NCBI RefSeq assembly: GCF_015291625.1
Contig: NZ_CP030047.1
Location: 6,820,001 to 6,884,000 of the forward strand
Length of the DNA stretch: 64,000 nt
Direction of reading: 5' to 3'
DNA from: Bradyrhizobium sp. CCBAU 53421
Lineage (GTDB): Bacteria > Pseudomonadota > Alphaproteobacteria > Rhizobiales > Xanthobacteraceae
In this document: in pieces, positions 32,344 through 43,135 of the stretch
Numbering within the stretch: the stretch's first letter is position 1
How the letters are laid out: each line of letters starts with the position of its first letter
Translations under genes and position numbers: made by a program
Notes under the pieces: generated by a model
Told to the model about the DNA's origin: nothing
Database searches by the model: none
Seen by the model: the letters and a program-made list of their open reading frames with translations, nothing else

Positions 32344-33978
32344 GTGGCCGCAACGCGCCAGGACAACAGCCCCGAGAAGGCTGCGCTGGACTCCGACGTC
32401 ATCATCATCGGCGCCGGCCTGTCCGGCATGTACCAGCTTTACCGGCTGCGCGAGCTCGGCCTCACCGCGCGCGTGTTCGAGGCCGGCACCGGCGTCGGCG
32501 GCACCTGGTACTGGAACCGGTATCCCGGCGCACGATTCGATTCCGAAAGCTACTCCTACGGCTACTCGTTCTCGAAGGAGCTGCTCGAGGAATGGGAATG
32601 GTCGGAGCATTTCGCCGGCCAGCCCGAGACCTTGCGCTACTGCAACTTCGTCGCCGACAAGTTCGATCTGCGCCGCGACATCCAGTTCGAGAGCCGCGTC
32701 ACCTCTGCGACCTACCAGGACGACACGCGAAGCTGGCGGGTCACGCTGGAGAGCGGCGCGCAATACAGTTGCCGCTTCCTGATCACCGCGATCGGCCCGT
32801 TGTCGACGCCCACTTTGCCGCGCATCGAGGGCCGCGACGATTTCACGGGGCAATCGTTTCACACCGCGCGCTGGCCGAAGCAGAAGGTGGATTTCACCGG
32901 CAAGCGCGTCGCCGTGATCGGCACAGGCGCGACCGGCATCCAGACCATCCAGACCATTGCCGGCGAGGTCGGGCACCTCACCGTGTTCCAGCGCACCGCC
33001 AACTGGGCAGCCCCGCTGCACAACGGCAAGATCGACGCGGAAACGCAGGCGAAGATCAAGGCCGGCTATCCCGAGATTTTTGCACGCTGCAAGGAGACCT
33101 TTGCCTGCTTCGTGCATACGCCCGATCCGCGCGGCGCTTTCGAGGTCAGCGATGCCGAGCGTGAGGCGTTCTACGAAAAACTCTATGGCGAGCGCGGCTT
33201 CGGCATCTGGCAGGGCAATTTCAGGGATATCCTGATCGATCGCGCGGCCAATGCGACGATCAGCGACTTCGTCGCGCGCAAGATCCGCCAGCGCGTGAAG
33301 GACCAGGCGGTGGCCGAAAAGCTGATCCCGAAGAACCACGGCTTTGGCACACGGCGACTGCCGCTCGAGACCTTCTATTACGAAGTCTACAACCGCGACA
33401 ATGTCGAGCTGGTCGATCTGAAGCAGACGCCGATCGAGCGGATCACGCCCGAGGGCATCCGCACGACCGACAGGGACTACGCCTTCGACATCATCATCTA
33501 CGCCACCGGCTTCGATGCCATCACCGGCAGTTTCGACAAGATCGATATCCGTGGTGCCGGTGGCGCGCGACTGAAGCAGAAGTGGGCGCACGGCCCGGAG
33601 ACCTATCTCGGGCTGATGGTCGACGGCTTCCCCAACATGATGATGCTGATGGGCCCGCACACCGCGCTCGGCAACATCCCGCGCAGCATCGAATACAGCG
33701 TCGACTGGGTCACCGGCCTGATCCGCTTCGCGAAAGCGAGAGGCCTGACCTTCCTCGACGCCACCCCTGAAGGCACTGCCGGCTGGACCGATCACGTCAA
33801 GGCGCTCGGTGTCGGGCTGTTGTCCAACGAGGTCGATTCCTGGATGACCGGCATCAACCGCAACGTCGAAGGCAAGCAAACCCGCATCGTCGCCCGCTAC
33901 AGCGGCAGCGCGCCGGCCTATCGCGCACGATGCGATGAGGTGGCGGCGCAGGGGTATGCGGAGCTGCGGTTGGGCTAA
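32344..33978 (+). CDS. FAD-containing Baeyer-Villiger-type monooxygenase
   Basis: A 544-residue class B flavin monooxygenase. FAD motif GAGLSG at residues 23-28, the Baeyer-Villiger fingerprint FTGQSFHTARWP at 167-178, and a second dinucleotide motif GTGATG near residue 196 for NADPH. The GTWYWNRYPGARFDSES segment near residue 56 fits the cyclohexanone/steroid monooxygenase group. Translation probably starts at the GTG at 32344, which follows GGGAG by 9 bases; this makes a family-length protein. It would insert oxygen next to a ketone to form an ester or lactone. Divergent from the P450. Confidence 0.85.
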   Translation: MAATRQDNSPEKAALDSDVIIIGAGLSGMYQLYRLRELGLTARVFEAGTGVGGTWYWNRYPGARFDSESYSYGYSFSKELLEEWEWSEHFAGQPETLRYCNFVADKFDLRRDIQFESRVTSATYQDDTRSWRVTLESGAQYSCRFLITAIGPLSTPTLPRIEGRDDFTGQSFHTARWPKQKVDFTGKRVAVIGTGATGIQTIQTIAGEVGHLTVFQRTANWAAPLHNGKIDAETQAKIKAGYPEIFARCKETFACFVHTPDPRGAFEVSDAEREAFYEKLYGERGFGIWQGNFRDILIDRAANATISDFVARKIRQRVKDQAVAEKLIPKNHGFGTRRLPLETFYYEVYNRDNVELVDLKQTPIERITPEGIRTTDRDYAFDIIIYATGFDAITGSFDKIDIRGAGGARLKQKWAHGPETYLGLMVDGFPNMMMLMGPHTALGNIPRSIEYSVDWVTGLIRFAKARGLTFLDATPEGTAGWTDHVKALGVGLLSNEVDSWMTGINRNVEGKQTRIVARYSGSAPAYRARCDEVAAQGYAELRLG

Positions 33979-34037
33979 CGTGCGGTCGCTCACGCCCGAC
34001 ACCGCCAGCGGTGCGAGGCGCCCGCCCATCCACCGCC

Positions 34038-34157
34038 GTCGTCCTGGCGAAGGCCAGGACCCATAACCACCGCATTCAGTGACGAACGGATCGCGGCCCC
34101 AGTATCGCGCAACAATCAATATTTGGGGTAATGGGTCTTGGCTTTCGCCCGGACGAC
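34038..34157. repeat. Palindromic repeat (family C)
   Basis: GTCGTCCTGGCGAAGGCCAG with a diverged partner arm TGGCTTTCGCCCGGACGAC. Less perfect than the 27376 copy. It lies in the 352-base gap between the monooxygenase and carboxylase stops, which holds no gene. Confidence 0.65.
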
Positions 34158-34198
34158 ATCGGTGGATGGCGCCTGATTCAAGATGTCAAAGATGCGGT

Positions 34199-34300
34199 GT
34201 CATCACCCGCGAAAGCGGGTGATCCAGTATTCCAGAGACGGTGGTTATCGAGCCGGGAAGCCGCGGCGCACTGGATCGCCCGGTCGAGCCGGGCGATGAC
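34199..34300. repeat. Palindromic repeat (family C variant)
   Basis: GTCATCACCCGCGAAAGCGG and CCGGTCGAGCCGGGCGATGAC, with inner arms GATCCAGT and ACTGGATC, form an imperfect palindrome. It is adjacent to another copy and probably serves as the terminator zone of two convergent genes. Confidence 0.65.
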
Positions 34301-34330
34301 AGTTGGGGTGGGAACGCAGCTCCGTCCTCA

Positions 34331-37300
34331 CTACCACGCATCGATGCACGGCCGCTTGCGGTGCGTACGCGGCTCTGCCTTCGGCACCGAGCGGAGGCCG
34401 ACCATGATCCAGTGCCGGGTGTCAGCGGGGTCGATCACCTCGTCGATCTCGAGCACCGAGGCGATCGAGACCGCCTTGCCGTTGGCGTAGAGCTCGGCGA
34501 CCTTGGTCTGGAAGTACTTCTCGCGCTCGACCGGGTCCGCGATCGCCTCCATCTCCTTGCGGAAGCCGAGGCGGACATAGCCTTCCAGGCCCATGCCGCC
34601 GAATTCGCCGGTCGGCCAGGCCACCGTGAAGAACGAGGCGTGGAAGCCGCCGCCGATCATCGATTGCGCGCCGAGACCGTAGCCCTTGCGCAGCACGACG
34701 CCGAACAGCGGCACCGTGATGCTGGCGCCGGTGACGAACATCCGCGCGACATGGCGCACGATCGCGGTCTTCTCGGCCTCGGGGCCGACCATGAAGCCCG
34801 GCGTGTCGCACAGCGAGACGATCGGGATGTCGAAGGCATCGCACAGCTGCATGAAGCGCGCGGCCTTGTCGCCGGCCGCAGCGTCGATCGCGCCGCCGAG
34901 ATGCTTCGGATTGTTGGCGATCAGGCCGAACGGCTTGCCTTCGATGCGGATGAAGGCCGTGATCATGCCGACGCCGAAATCCCTGCGGATCTCCAGCACC
35001 GAGCCTTCGTCGGCGATCAGGTCGATCACGTTGCGGATGTCGTAGACCCGCAGGCGATTTTCCGGGATCGCGCGGCGCAGCAGCCGCTGGTCCGGCGCCT
35101 TCCAGTCCTGCACCGCGCCCTGGAAGTAGGAGAGATATTTCTGCGCCACCGTCGTGGCCTCTTCCTCGTCTTCGACCAGGATGTCGATCACGCCGTTCGG
35201 CGACTGGAACGAGACCGGGCCGACCTCGGCCGGATGATAGACGCCGAGGCCGCCGCCCTCGATCATCGCGGGGCCGCCCATGCCGATCGAGGCGTTTTTG
35301 GTCGCGATGATGACGTCGCAGACGCCGAGCATCGCGGCGTTGCCGGCGAAGCAATAGCCCGAGACCACGCCGACCACGGGCACCAGCCCGGAAAGCTTTG
35401 CGAACTGTACGAAGGACGGGCCGTCGAGGCCGGTCATGCCGAGCCGGTCGGTATCGCCGGGACGGCCGCCGCCGCCCTCGGCATAGAACACCAGCGGCAT
35501 GCGCCACTGCTCGGCAAGGCCGAGCATGCGGTCGATCTTCTTGTGGTTCATATGGCCTTGCGTGCCCGCGAGCACCGTGTAGTCGTACGAGATCACCATG
35601 CAGCGCGCGCCGTCGGCGCCGAAATCCCTGGCGTTGACGGTGGCGACGCCGGCGATCAGGCCGTCGGCCGGCGTGTTCTTGATGAGATCCTCGACCTTGC
35701 GGCGGCGGCGCTGCGCCGCAATCGCAAGCGAGCCGTATTCGACGAACGAGCCGTCATCGACCAGCTGCGCGATGTTCTCGCGCGCGGTGCGCTGGTTGGT
35801 CTTGCGGCGGCGCTCCACCGACGCCGGGCGATTCTCGTCGAGCGTGATCGCCCTGCGCGCGATCAATTCGCCGAGGTCGGGACGGATGTGATCGAGATCG
35901 ATCGCGGCCTCTTCCGCCGCGGCATGACCGTCGACCTCGGCGGGCTCGAGGAACAGGATCGGCTCGCCATGCATCAGGGTGACGCCGGGACCGCCCGCAA
36001 TCCTGGTCACGCGGCCGCCATGCGGCGCGGTGACGAGATGCTCCATCTTCATCGATTCCAGCACCGCGATCTGCTGACCGGGGCGAACCAGATCGCCCTC
36101 CGCGACCTCGATGGCGACGATGGTGCCCTGCAACGGCGCCGGCACCGGCAGCGATCCTTCGGGCGCCGCCTCGATAGCGACGGCCTTGGTCGCCGCCGCC
36201 TCGCTCACCTCGAGCAGCGGCGCGGCATGCTCCTGCGCGGCGCCGACCAGCGCCGCGACGTGGGTATCGATGAAGTTGGTGCTGATCTTGTTCCGGGCAA
36301 AACTCTGGTGCGCCAGGATCGCGCCGAGGAACGGGATGTTGGTGGCGACGCCGCCGATGCGGAATTCGCGTAACGTGCGCGATGCCTTGTGCACCACGTC
36401 GGTCCATTTCGGGCTCGGCGAATGCACGATGACCTTCGCCAGCAGCGAATCGAACGCGGCAGAGGTCCGGTAGCCGGAATAGCCGAACGTATCGACGCGG
36501 ACGCCGGGACCGGACGGCAGGTCGAACACGCTGAGCGTGCCGCCGGTCGGCTTTGTCACGCCCTTCTCGTCCATCACCTCCATGTTGACGCGCAGCTGCA
36601 TGGCATAGCCGCGCGGCAGCGGCACCGCTGACTGCGCCAGCCCGAGCGATGCCAGCGTCGCGCCGCCAGCGACCGCAAGCTGCGACCGCACGAGGTCGAC
36701 GCCGAGCACCGCCTCGGTGACGGTGTGCTCGACCTGAAGGCGCGGATTGGCCTCGATGAAGGCGAACGCGCCCTCACCTTCGCCGGCCTCGTCATCGACC
36801 AGGAATTCGAAGGTGCCGAGATTGTCGTAACGCGCCGCGGTCGCGAGCTGCTTTGCCGCCTCGATGATGCGGGCGCGCATTCCATCGCTCAGCGACGGGC
36901 TCGGCGCCACCTCGATCAGTTTCTGGTTGCGGCGCTGGATGGTGCATTCGCGCTCCCAGAGATGGCTGATCGCGCCATGGCGGTCGCCGATGATCTGCAC
37001 CTCGATGTGACGCGCTTTCCGGATCAACCGCTCGACATAGACGGCGTCGCTCCCGAATGCCGCCTTGGCCTCCGACTGGCAGCGCGCATAGGCTTCATCG
37101 AGCTTCGCCAAGTCCTCAACCACCCGCATGCCGCGCCCACCGCCGCCGGCGATTGCCTTGATCATGACAGCGGCATTGGCGCCGAGCGAGGTGAAGAAGG
37201 CCTTTGCCTCGTCAAGCGACGTTGCGCCCGAGGTGCCGGCGATGATCGGCACGCCGCATTTCTTCGCCAGCGCCTTGGCCTTGGCCTTGTCGCCGAACAG

Positions 37301-37633
37301 GTCGAGCGCCTCCGGCGATGGGCCGACGAAAGTGATCTTCTCCTCGGCACAGCGCCGCGCGAGCTGGGTGTTCTCGCTGAGGAAGCCGTAGCCCGGATGC
37401 AGCGCGTCGCAGCCGGTGGCCTTGGCCGCAGCGATGACAGCCTCGATGTCGAGATACGCCCGCGCACCGTGACCGGGAATCTCGTGGCTCGCATCGGCGG
37501 ACCGGACATGCAGCGAGGCGGCATCGTCGGCCGGATAGATCGTGACAGTCGCGATACCGCTCTCGGCCGCGGCGCGGGCAATGCGGATCGCGATCTCACC
37601 GCGGTTGGCAATCAGCAATTTCTTGAACGACAT
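34331..37633 (-). CDS. Single-chain acyl-CoA carboxylase (biotin carboxylase + BCCP + carboxyltransferase)
   Basis: An 1100-residue multidomain enzyme. Residues 1-450 are biotin carboxylase (KKLLIANRGEIAIRIARAAA, and HPGYGFLSEN near residue 80). Residues about 495-570 are the biotin carrier, with the biotinylated K529 in ESMKMEH. Residues about 590-1095 are carboxyltransferase (DYTVLAGTQGHMNHKKIDRM, and DTPGFMVGPEAEKTAI). This architecture is that of the single-chain long-chain acyl-CoA carboxylases described from Mycobacterium avium and Rhodopseudomonas palustris. It adds CO2 to an acyl-CoA using ATP and bicarbonate. Substrate chain length is not readable. The neighbouring oxidative genes suggest it handles an acyl-CoA made from their substrate. 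Confidence 0.9.
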   Translation of the reverse strand: MSFKKLLIANRGEIAIRIARAAAESGIATVTIYPADDAASLHVRSADASHEIPGHGARAYLDIEAVIAAAKATGCDALHPGYGFLSENTQLARRCAEEKITFVGPSPEALDLFGDKAKAKALAKKCGVPIIAGTSGATSLDEAKAFFTSLGANAAVMIKAIAGGGGRGMRVVEDLAKLDEAYARCQSEAKAAFGSDAVYVERLIRKARHIEVQIIGDRHGAISHLWERECTIQRRNQKLIEVAPSPSLSDGMRARIIEAAKQLATAARYDNLGTFEFLVDDEAGEGEGAFAFIEANPRLQVEHTVTEAVLGVDLVRSQLAVAGGATLASLGLAQSAVPLPRGYAMQLRVNMEVMDEKGVTKPTGGTLSVFDLPSGPGVRVDTFGYSGYRTSAAFDSLLAKVIVHSPSPKWTDVVHKASRTLREFRIGGVATNIPFLGAILAHQSFARNKISTNFIDTHVAALVGAAQEHAAPLLEVSEAAATKAVAIEAAPEGSLPVPAPLQGTIVAIEVAEGDLVRPGQQIAVLESMKMEHLVTAPHGGRVTRIAGGPGVTLMHGEPILFLEPAEVDGHAAAEEAAIDLDHIRPDLGELIARRAITLDENRPASVERRRKTNQRTARENIAQLVDDGSFVEYGSLAIAAQRRRRKVEDLIKNTPADGLIAGVATVNARDFGADGARCMVISYDYTVLAGTQGHMNHKKIDRMLGLAEQWRMPLVFYAEGGGGRPGDTDRLGMTGLDGPSFVQFAKLSGLVPVVGVVSGYCFAGNAAMLGVCDVIIATKNASIGMGGPAMIEGGGLGVYHPAEVGPVSFQSPNGVIDILVEDEEEATTVAQKYLSYFQGAVQDWKAPDQRLLRRAIPENRLRVYDIRNVIDLIADEGSVLEIRRDFGVGMITAFIRIEGKPFGLIANNPKHLGGAIDAAAGDKAARFMQLCDAFDIPIVSLCDTPGFMVGPEAEKTAIVRHVARMFVTGASITVPLFGVVLRKGYGLGAQSMIGGGFHASFFTVAWPTGEFGGMGLEGYVRLGFRKEMEAIADPVEREKYFQTKVAELYANGKAVSIASVLEIDEVIDPADTRHWIMVGLRSVPKAEPRTHRKRPCIDAW

Positions 37634-37651
37634 GGACGGTTCCGTTAGAGG

Positions 37652-38536
37652 TCAACGATCCTTCATCGTGGGATCGAGCACGACACGCAAGGATTCCCCG
37701 AGCGCATTGAACGCCAGGGAAACGACGAGAATGGCAACGCCCGGCGCATACATCTGCTCCGGGGCGATTTCCATATATTGATAGGCGCGCGCCAGCATGG
37801 CGCCCCAGCTCGGGTCCGGCGGCTGGATGCCGAGGCCGAGGAACGACAGGCTGGCCTCGGCCAGCAGCGCCGCGGCGAGCAGCAGCGTCACCTGCACGAT
37901 CACGGGCTGCAGCGTGTTCGGCAGCACATGGCGCCATAGCACATGCCAGGTCGGCGCGCCGAAGCCGCGCGATGCGTCGACATAGAGCTCCTGCCGAACG
38001 ATCAGGGTACGGGCGCGGACGATCCGAGCCAGCGCCGGAAACATCGTGATGCCGATCGCGATCATGCCGTTGGTGAGCCCGATTCCGAGCGCGCCGGTGA
38101 CGGCGATCGCCAGCACGATGGCGGGGAACGACAGGAAGGTGTCGATGATGCGGCTGATGATGTCGTCGATCCAGCCGCCGAAATAGCCGGCGATCAGGCC
38201 GACCGGCAGCCCGATCAGAACCGCGACGCCGACCGCGAGCAGGCTGGCATAGACGGTCGCCGGCGCGCCGTAGATCAGGCGCGAGAAGATGTCGCGGCCG
38301 AGATCGTCGGTGCCGAGCAGATGCAGCGGCCCCGGCGGCGCCAGCATGTTGTTGACGTCCTGCGCGGTCGGCGCATAGGGCGCGATCCAGGGCGCGCCGA
38401 TCGCGACGATCACGAGCACCGAGAGCACCAGGATCGACAGCGCGGCACGCAGGTCGCCGGCGAGCCAGCGCAGGAAGCGGCCCAGCCGGGTCGGCCTGGC
38501 GGGTGCCTTGAGCGGAGCGAGCGCCGTGTCGGTCAT
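37652..38536 (-). CDS. dppC: Dpp/Opp-type ABC permease, DppC
   Basis: A 294-residue permease with the N-terminal OppC-type helix and the EAA-loop region IVRARTLIVRQELYVDASRG. The C-terminus holds the typical GIQPPDPSWGAMLARAYQYM. The ATG at 38536 overlaps the dppB stop (ATGA). It is the last gene of the six-gene operon that starts at 45558. It forms the translocation pore with DppB in the inner membrane. Confidence 0.9.
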   Translation of the reverse strand: MTDTALAPLKAPARPTRLGRFLRWLAGDLRAALSILVLSVLVIVAIGAPWIAPYAPTAQDVNNMLAPPGPLHLLGTDDLGRDIFSRLIYGAPATVYASLLAVGVAVLIGLPVGLIAGYFGGWIDDIISRIIDTFLSFPAIVLAIAVTGALGIGLTNGMIAIGITMFPALARIVRARTLIVRQELYVDASRGFGAPTWHVLWRHVLPNTLQPVIVQVTLLLAAALLAEASLSFLGLGIQPPDPSWGAMLARAYQYMEIAPEQMYAPGVAILVVSLAFNALGESLRVVLDPTMKDR

Positions 38537-39489
38537 TGCTCGATCCTCGGATCGACCGCGGCGCACAGCAGGTCGGTGATCAAATTCACTGCGATGACCA
38601 CGACCACCATCGTGAAGACCACGCCCTGCACGATCGGGAAATCGCGCTGGATCGCGCCGCGCACGATCAGGCTGCCGAGGCCGGGAATGGCGAACACCGC
38701 CTCGATCACGACGGTCGCCGCCAGCATGCGGTTGACCAAAAGGCTGACGATGGTCAGCAGATTGACGCTGACATTCTTCAGGCCGTGCTGCCAGAGGATC
38801 CGCGACATCGACAGCCCCTTGGCATGCAGCGTGCGGACATATTGCGAGGACAGCACCTCCAGCAATGCGCCGCGCAGCTGGCGTGCGACCTCGGCCATGC
38901 CATAGGCCGCGATCGCGATCGCAGGCAGCAGCGCGTGCCGGATCGCATCGATCGGCGAGACGCTGAAGGATTTGGCGCCGGTCGCCGGCAGCCAGTTCAG
39001 CTTCAGCGAGAACTCCGCCACCAGGATCATCGCGAGCCAGAAGCCGGGCACCGCGACGCCGAGCGAGGCGATCATGCTGATCAGCTTGTCGACCCAGCCG
39101 TTCGGCTGGATCGCGGCCATCACGCCCATCGGGATGCCGGTGACCAGCGCCAGCAGCAGCGCGATCACGACAATCAGCAGCGTGTTCGGGAAAGCGCGGC
39201 CGATCGAAACCGCGACCTTCTCGCCGGTCAGCAGCGATTGCGACAGATCACCCTGCGCGACATGGCCGAGCCATGTGCCATATTGCACCAGGAACGGCCG
39301 GTCGAGGCCGTAGATCTTCCTGATCTCGGTGATCCGCGCGTCGGTCGCGTTGTCGCCCGCCAAGGTCACGGCGACGTCGCCGGGCACCAGCTTGAGCAGC
39401 GCGAACACCATGAAGGTCGCGAGCAGGATCACGGGCAGCGCCTGCACCAGGCGGCTGCCGATGACCCGGACTGGTGACCGTCGCGCCAT
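38533..39489 (-). CDS. dppB: Dpp/Opp-type ABC permease, DppB
   Basis: A 318-residue permease starting with the DppB pattern VIGSRLVQALPVILLATFMV, including the periplasmic KIYGLDRPFLVQYGTWL. The EAA-type loop is RGALLEVLSSQYVRTLHAKG. Six transmembrane segments are expected. It begins 3 bases after the binding-protein stop and overlaps dppC. Confidence 0.9.
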   Translation of the reverse strand: MARRSPVRVIGSRLVQALPVILLATFMVFALLKLVPGDVAVTLAGDNATDARITEIRKIYGLDRPFLVQYGTWLGHVAQGDLSQSLLTGEKVAVSIGRAFPNTLLIVVIALLLALVTGIPMGVMAAIQPNGWVDKLISMIASLGVAVPGFWLAMILVAEFSLKLNWLPATGAKSFSVSPIDAIRHALLPAIAIAAYGMAEVARQLRGALLEVLSSQYVRTLHAKGLSMSRILWQHGLKNVSVNLLTIVSLLVNRMLAATVVIEAVFAIPGLGSLIVRGAIQRDFPIVQGVVFTMVVVVIAVNLITDLLCAAVDPRIEQ

Positions 39490-39492
39490 CGA

Positions 39493-41040
39493 TTAGCTCT
39501 CCAGCCAGACGTCGTCGTATTTCGGCTTGCCCAGCAGATTGGGCCGATAGCCCTGCACCTTCTTGTTCATGGCGACCAGCTCGAACTGGAACGCCAGCGG
39601 CACCACGAAGGCATTCTCCATCACCAGCCGCTGCACGGTGGAGAACGCCTTGCGCCTGACCTCGATATCTTCAGAGGCGCGCGATTCCTTGATCGCCGCT
39701 TCGAGTTCCGGCGGCACCGGCGCCCGGCCGCCATTGTAGTAGGCGTCCTTGGTGAACATCAGCGAATAGGTCAGGCTCGGGTCGGGACGTCCGGTCCAGG
39801 CCGACAACAACCCCGCCCCTTTCTTCTCCGGACCGAAGAAGGCAGCAGAGGCTTCCGCGACCGTGCCGTTGACGAAACGCACGGTGATGCCGGCCTTCCG
39901 CAATTGCTCGATCAGGATCTCCTCGCGCTGTACCGAATCCTGATCGGAATAGCCGCCGATCTCGATTGGGGTGCCTTCCTTGAAGCCGGCCTCGGCAAGC
40001 AGCTTGCGGGCCTTGTCGGGATCATAGGGATAGAGCTTGGCGACCTCGGCGTCATAAGCCCAGTGCGACTTCGGCAGGTTCATGTAGGCCGGCTCGGCGA
40101 GGCCGGCGAGCGCGGCCTTGGCGAAGGATTCGCGGTCGATCGCGAAGTTCAGCGCCTGGCGGACCTTGATGTTGTCGAACGGCGGCTTGGCCCAGTTCAG
40201 GAAGATCTGGAACACATAGAGCGTCGGACCGTGCACGACCTTGACGCTGGAGGCGCGCTCGATGATCGCCTTCTGCCGCGGCGGCAGCTGGTAGATCAGA
40301 TCGTTCTGGCCCGCGGTGACCGAGCGGGCGCCGGTGGTGAGTTCGGGAATGATCGAGATCTCGATCGCGTCGGGATACGGCCGGTCCGGCTTCCAGTATT
40401 TCTCGTTGCGCTTGACCACGATCTTCTCGCCATCGGCCCAGCTCACGAACGAATAGGCGCCGGCGCCGACCGGCTTGCGGGTCACGACGCCGCCCTCGGC
40501 CGCCTTCAGCGCCGTCGGCGACACCATCATGCCGGCGCGATCGGAGAGGATGCCCGGCAGCGCGGTGTCCGGCGTCTTCAGCTTCAACGTCACCTGCTGC
40601 GGCCCGGTGACCTCGACGGCGGCAACCGAGAGCAGGTCGGCCTTGATATTCGACTTCGCATCACTGCGGTTGCGATCGAGGTTGAACTTCACGGCCTCCG
40701 CATCGAGCGGCGTGCCGTCATGGAAGGTGACGCCGGCGCGGATGTTGAGCACCAGCGTATTGGGATCGGTGAACTTCCAGCTCTCGGCAAGCCCCGGCTT
40801 CGGCTTCAGCGTGTCGAACTCCCATTCGGTCAGCGTGTCGTACATCGTGAACAGGAAAGCATGGTCGGAGCCGGCGCCGCCGGTTGCGGGATCGAGGCTC
40901 GACGGATTGGCCGGCGCGGAGATGCGCAAGGTGCCGCCCTTCTTCGGCGCGCCTTCCGCAAACGCACGGCCGCCGAGCGTGGTGCTGGCGAGTGCGCCCG
41001 AAATCAGCGCCATGGCCTCGCGTCGTGTGGTCATTGTCAT
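39493..41040 (-). CDS. dppA: ABC substrate-binding protein, SBP_bac_5 (DppA/OppA) family
   Basis: A 515-residue periplasmic binding protein. The N-terminus has a twin-arginine-type signal (TTRREAMALISGALASTTLG) before GGTLRISAPANPSSLDPATG. The family signature region LAESWKFTDPNTLVLNIRAG is near residue 87. Ligands of this family include peptides, opines, nickel and glutathione; the pocket cannot be predicted here. ATG at 41040 overlaps the upstream ATPase stop; a longer frame to 41130 is unlikely. Confidence 0.9.
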   Translation of the reverse strand: MTMTTRREAMALISGALASTTLGGRAFAEGAPKKGGTLRISAPANPSSLDPATGGAGSDHAFLFTMYDTLTEWEFDTLKPKPGLAESWKFTDPNTLVLNIRAGVTFHDGTPLDAEAVKFNLDRNRSDAKSNIKADLLSVAAVEVTGPQQVTLKLKTPDTALPGILSDRAGMMVSPTALKAAEGGVVTRKPVGAGAYSFVSWADGEKIVVKRNEKYWKPDRPYPDAIEISIIPELTTGARSVTAGQNDLIYQLPPRQKAIIERASSVKVVHGPTLYVFQIFLNWAKPPFDNIKVRQALNFAIDRESFAKAALAGLAEPAYMNLPKSHWAYDAEVAKLYPYDPDKARKLLAEAGFKEGTPIEIGGYSDQDSVQREEILIEQLRKAGITVRFVNGTVAEASAAFFGPEKKGAGLLSAWTGRPDPSLTYSLMFTKDAYYNGGRAPVPPELEAAIKESRASEDIEVRRKAFSTVQRLVMENAFVVPLAFQFELVAMNKKVQGYRPNLLGKPKYDDVWLES

Positions 41041-42058
41041 GGCGTGGTCTCCGGTTGTGAGTTCGGCGAAAAATGCGGGCGGCCGGCGAAATGGCAGGCC
41101 ACCCAGTGATCGGGCTTCAGCTCGCGCCACTCCGGCACACGCTCGGTGCAGAGCGGCTGCGCATGCGGGCAGCGGGTGCGGAAGCGGCAGCCCGACGGCG
41201 GATCGATCGGGCTCGGCACCTCGCCCTGCAGCACGATGCGGCTCTCCTGCCGCATCGAAGACGGCAGCGGCCGCGGCTCGGCCGACAGCAGCGCAATGGT
41301 GTAGGGATGCAGCGGCCGCTCGGCGACCTCTTCGGTGGGCCCGAGCTCGACGAACTGGCCGAGATACATCACCGCGACGCGCTCGCTGATATGCGACACC
41401 ACGGCAAGATCGTGGGTGATGAAGACATAGGTCAGGCCGAGGTCGCGCTGCAGGTCGGCAAACAAATTGAGCACGTCGCCGCGGATCGACATGTCGAGTG
41501 CGGCCACCACCTCGTCGCAGACGATCAGCTTCGGCTTGAGCGTCAGCGCGCGGGCGATCACCACGCGCTGCTTCTGGCCGCCGGAGAGCTGATGCGGATA
41601 GCGCTCGCCGAATTCCTGCGGCAGGCCGACGCGCTCAAGCGCCTCCCGCGCCTGCCGCTCGCGCTCGGCCCGGCTGCCGACACCGGCGAGCTCCAGCGGC
41701 TCCAGCACCGAGGCCAGGATCGTCATGCGCGGGTTCAGTGCGGCGTTCGGATCCTGGAAGATGATCTGGTAGTCGCGGCGATGGCTCTGGAATTCGCGGC
41801 GCGGCAACGCCAGCGGATCGATGCCATCGTGCAGGATGGCGCCCGCGCTCGGCTTCAGCAGGAACACCAGCGCGCGGCCGATCGTGGTCTTGCCCGAGCC
41901 GGACTCGCCGATGATGCCAAACGTCTCGCCGCGGCGGACGTCGAAATTGACGCCGTCGACCGCCTTCACGGTGGCGCGGCGGTCCGAGGTCTGGAAGCGG
42001 ACCTGGAGGTCGCGCACCGAGACGATGGGCTCGCGGCGCTGTTCAGCGGATGCTGCGG

Positions 42059-42062
<4 letters not shown>
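41037..42062 (-). CDS. dppF: Dpp/Opp-type ABC ATP-binding protein, DppF
   Basis: A 341-residue ATPase with Walker A GESGSGKTT, signature LSGGQKQR and Walker B LIVCDEV. The C-terminal oligopeptide extension PIDPPSGCRFRTRCPHAQPL marks the Opp/Dpp family. Both ends overlap neighbours by ATGA. With DppD it powers the importer. Confidence 0.92.

Positions 42063-43134
<1,072 letters not shown>

Positions 43135-43135
<1 letters not shown>

Noticed and set aside
31957..34119. A 720-codon minus-strand open frame
   Set aside because: Antisense to the Baeyer-Villiger monooxygenase and overlapping the P450 start; no recognisable motifs.
34241..36373. A 710-codon plus-strand open frame
   Set aside because: Antisense to the biotin-dependent carboxylase, whose biotin site and carboxyltransferase motifs are intact.
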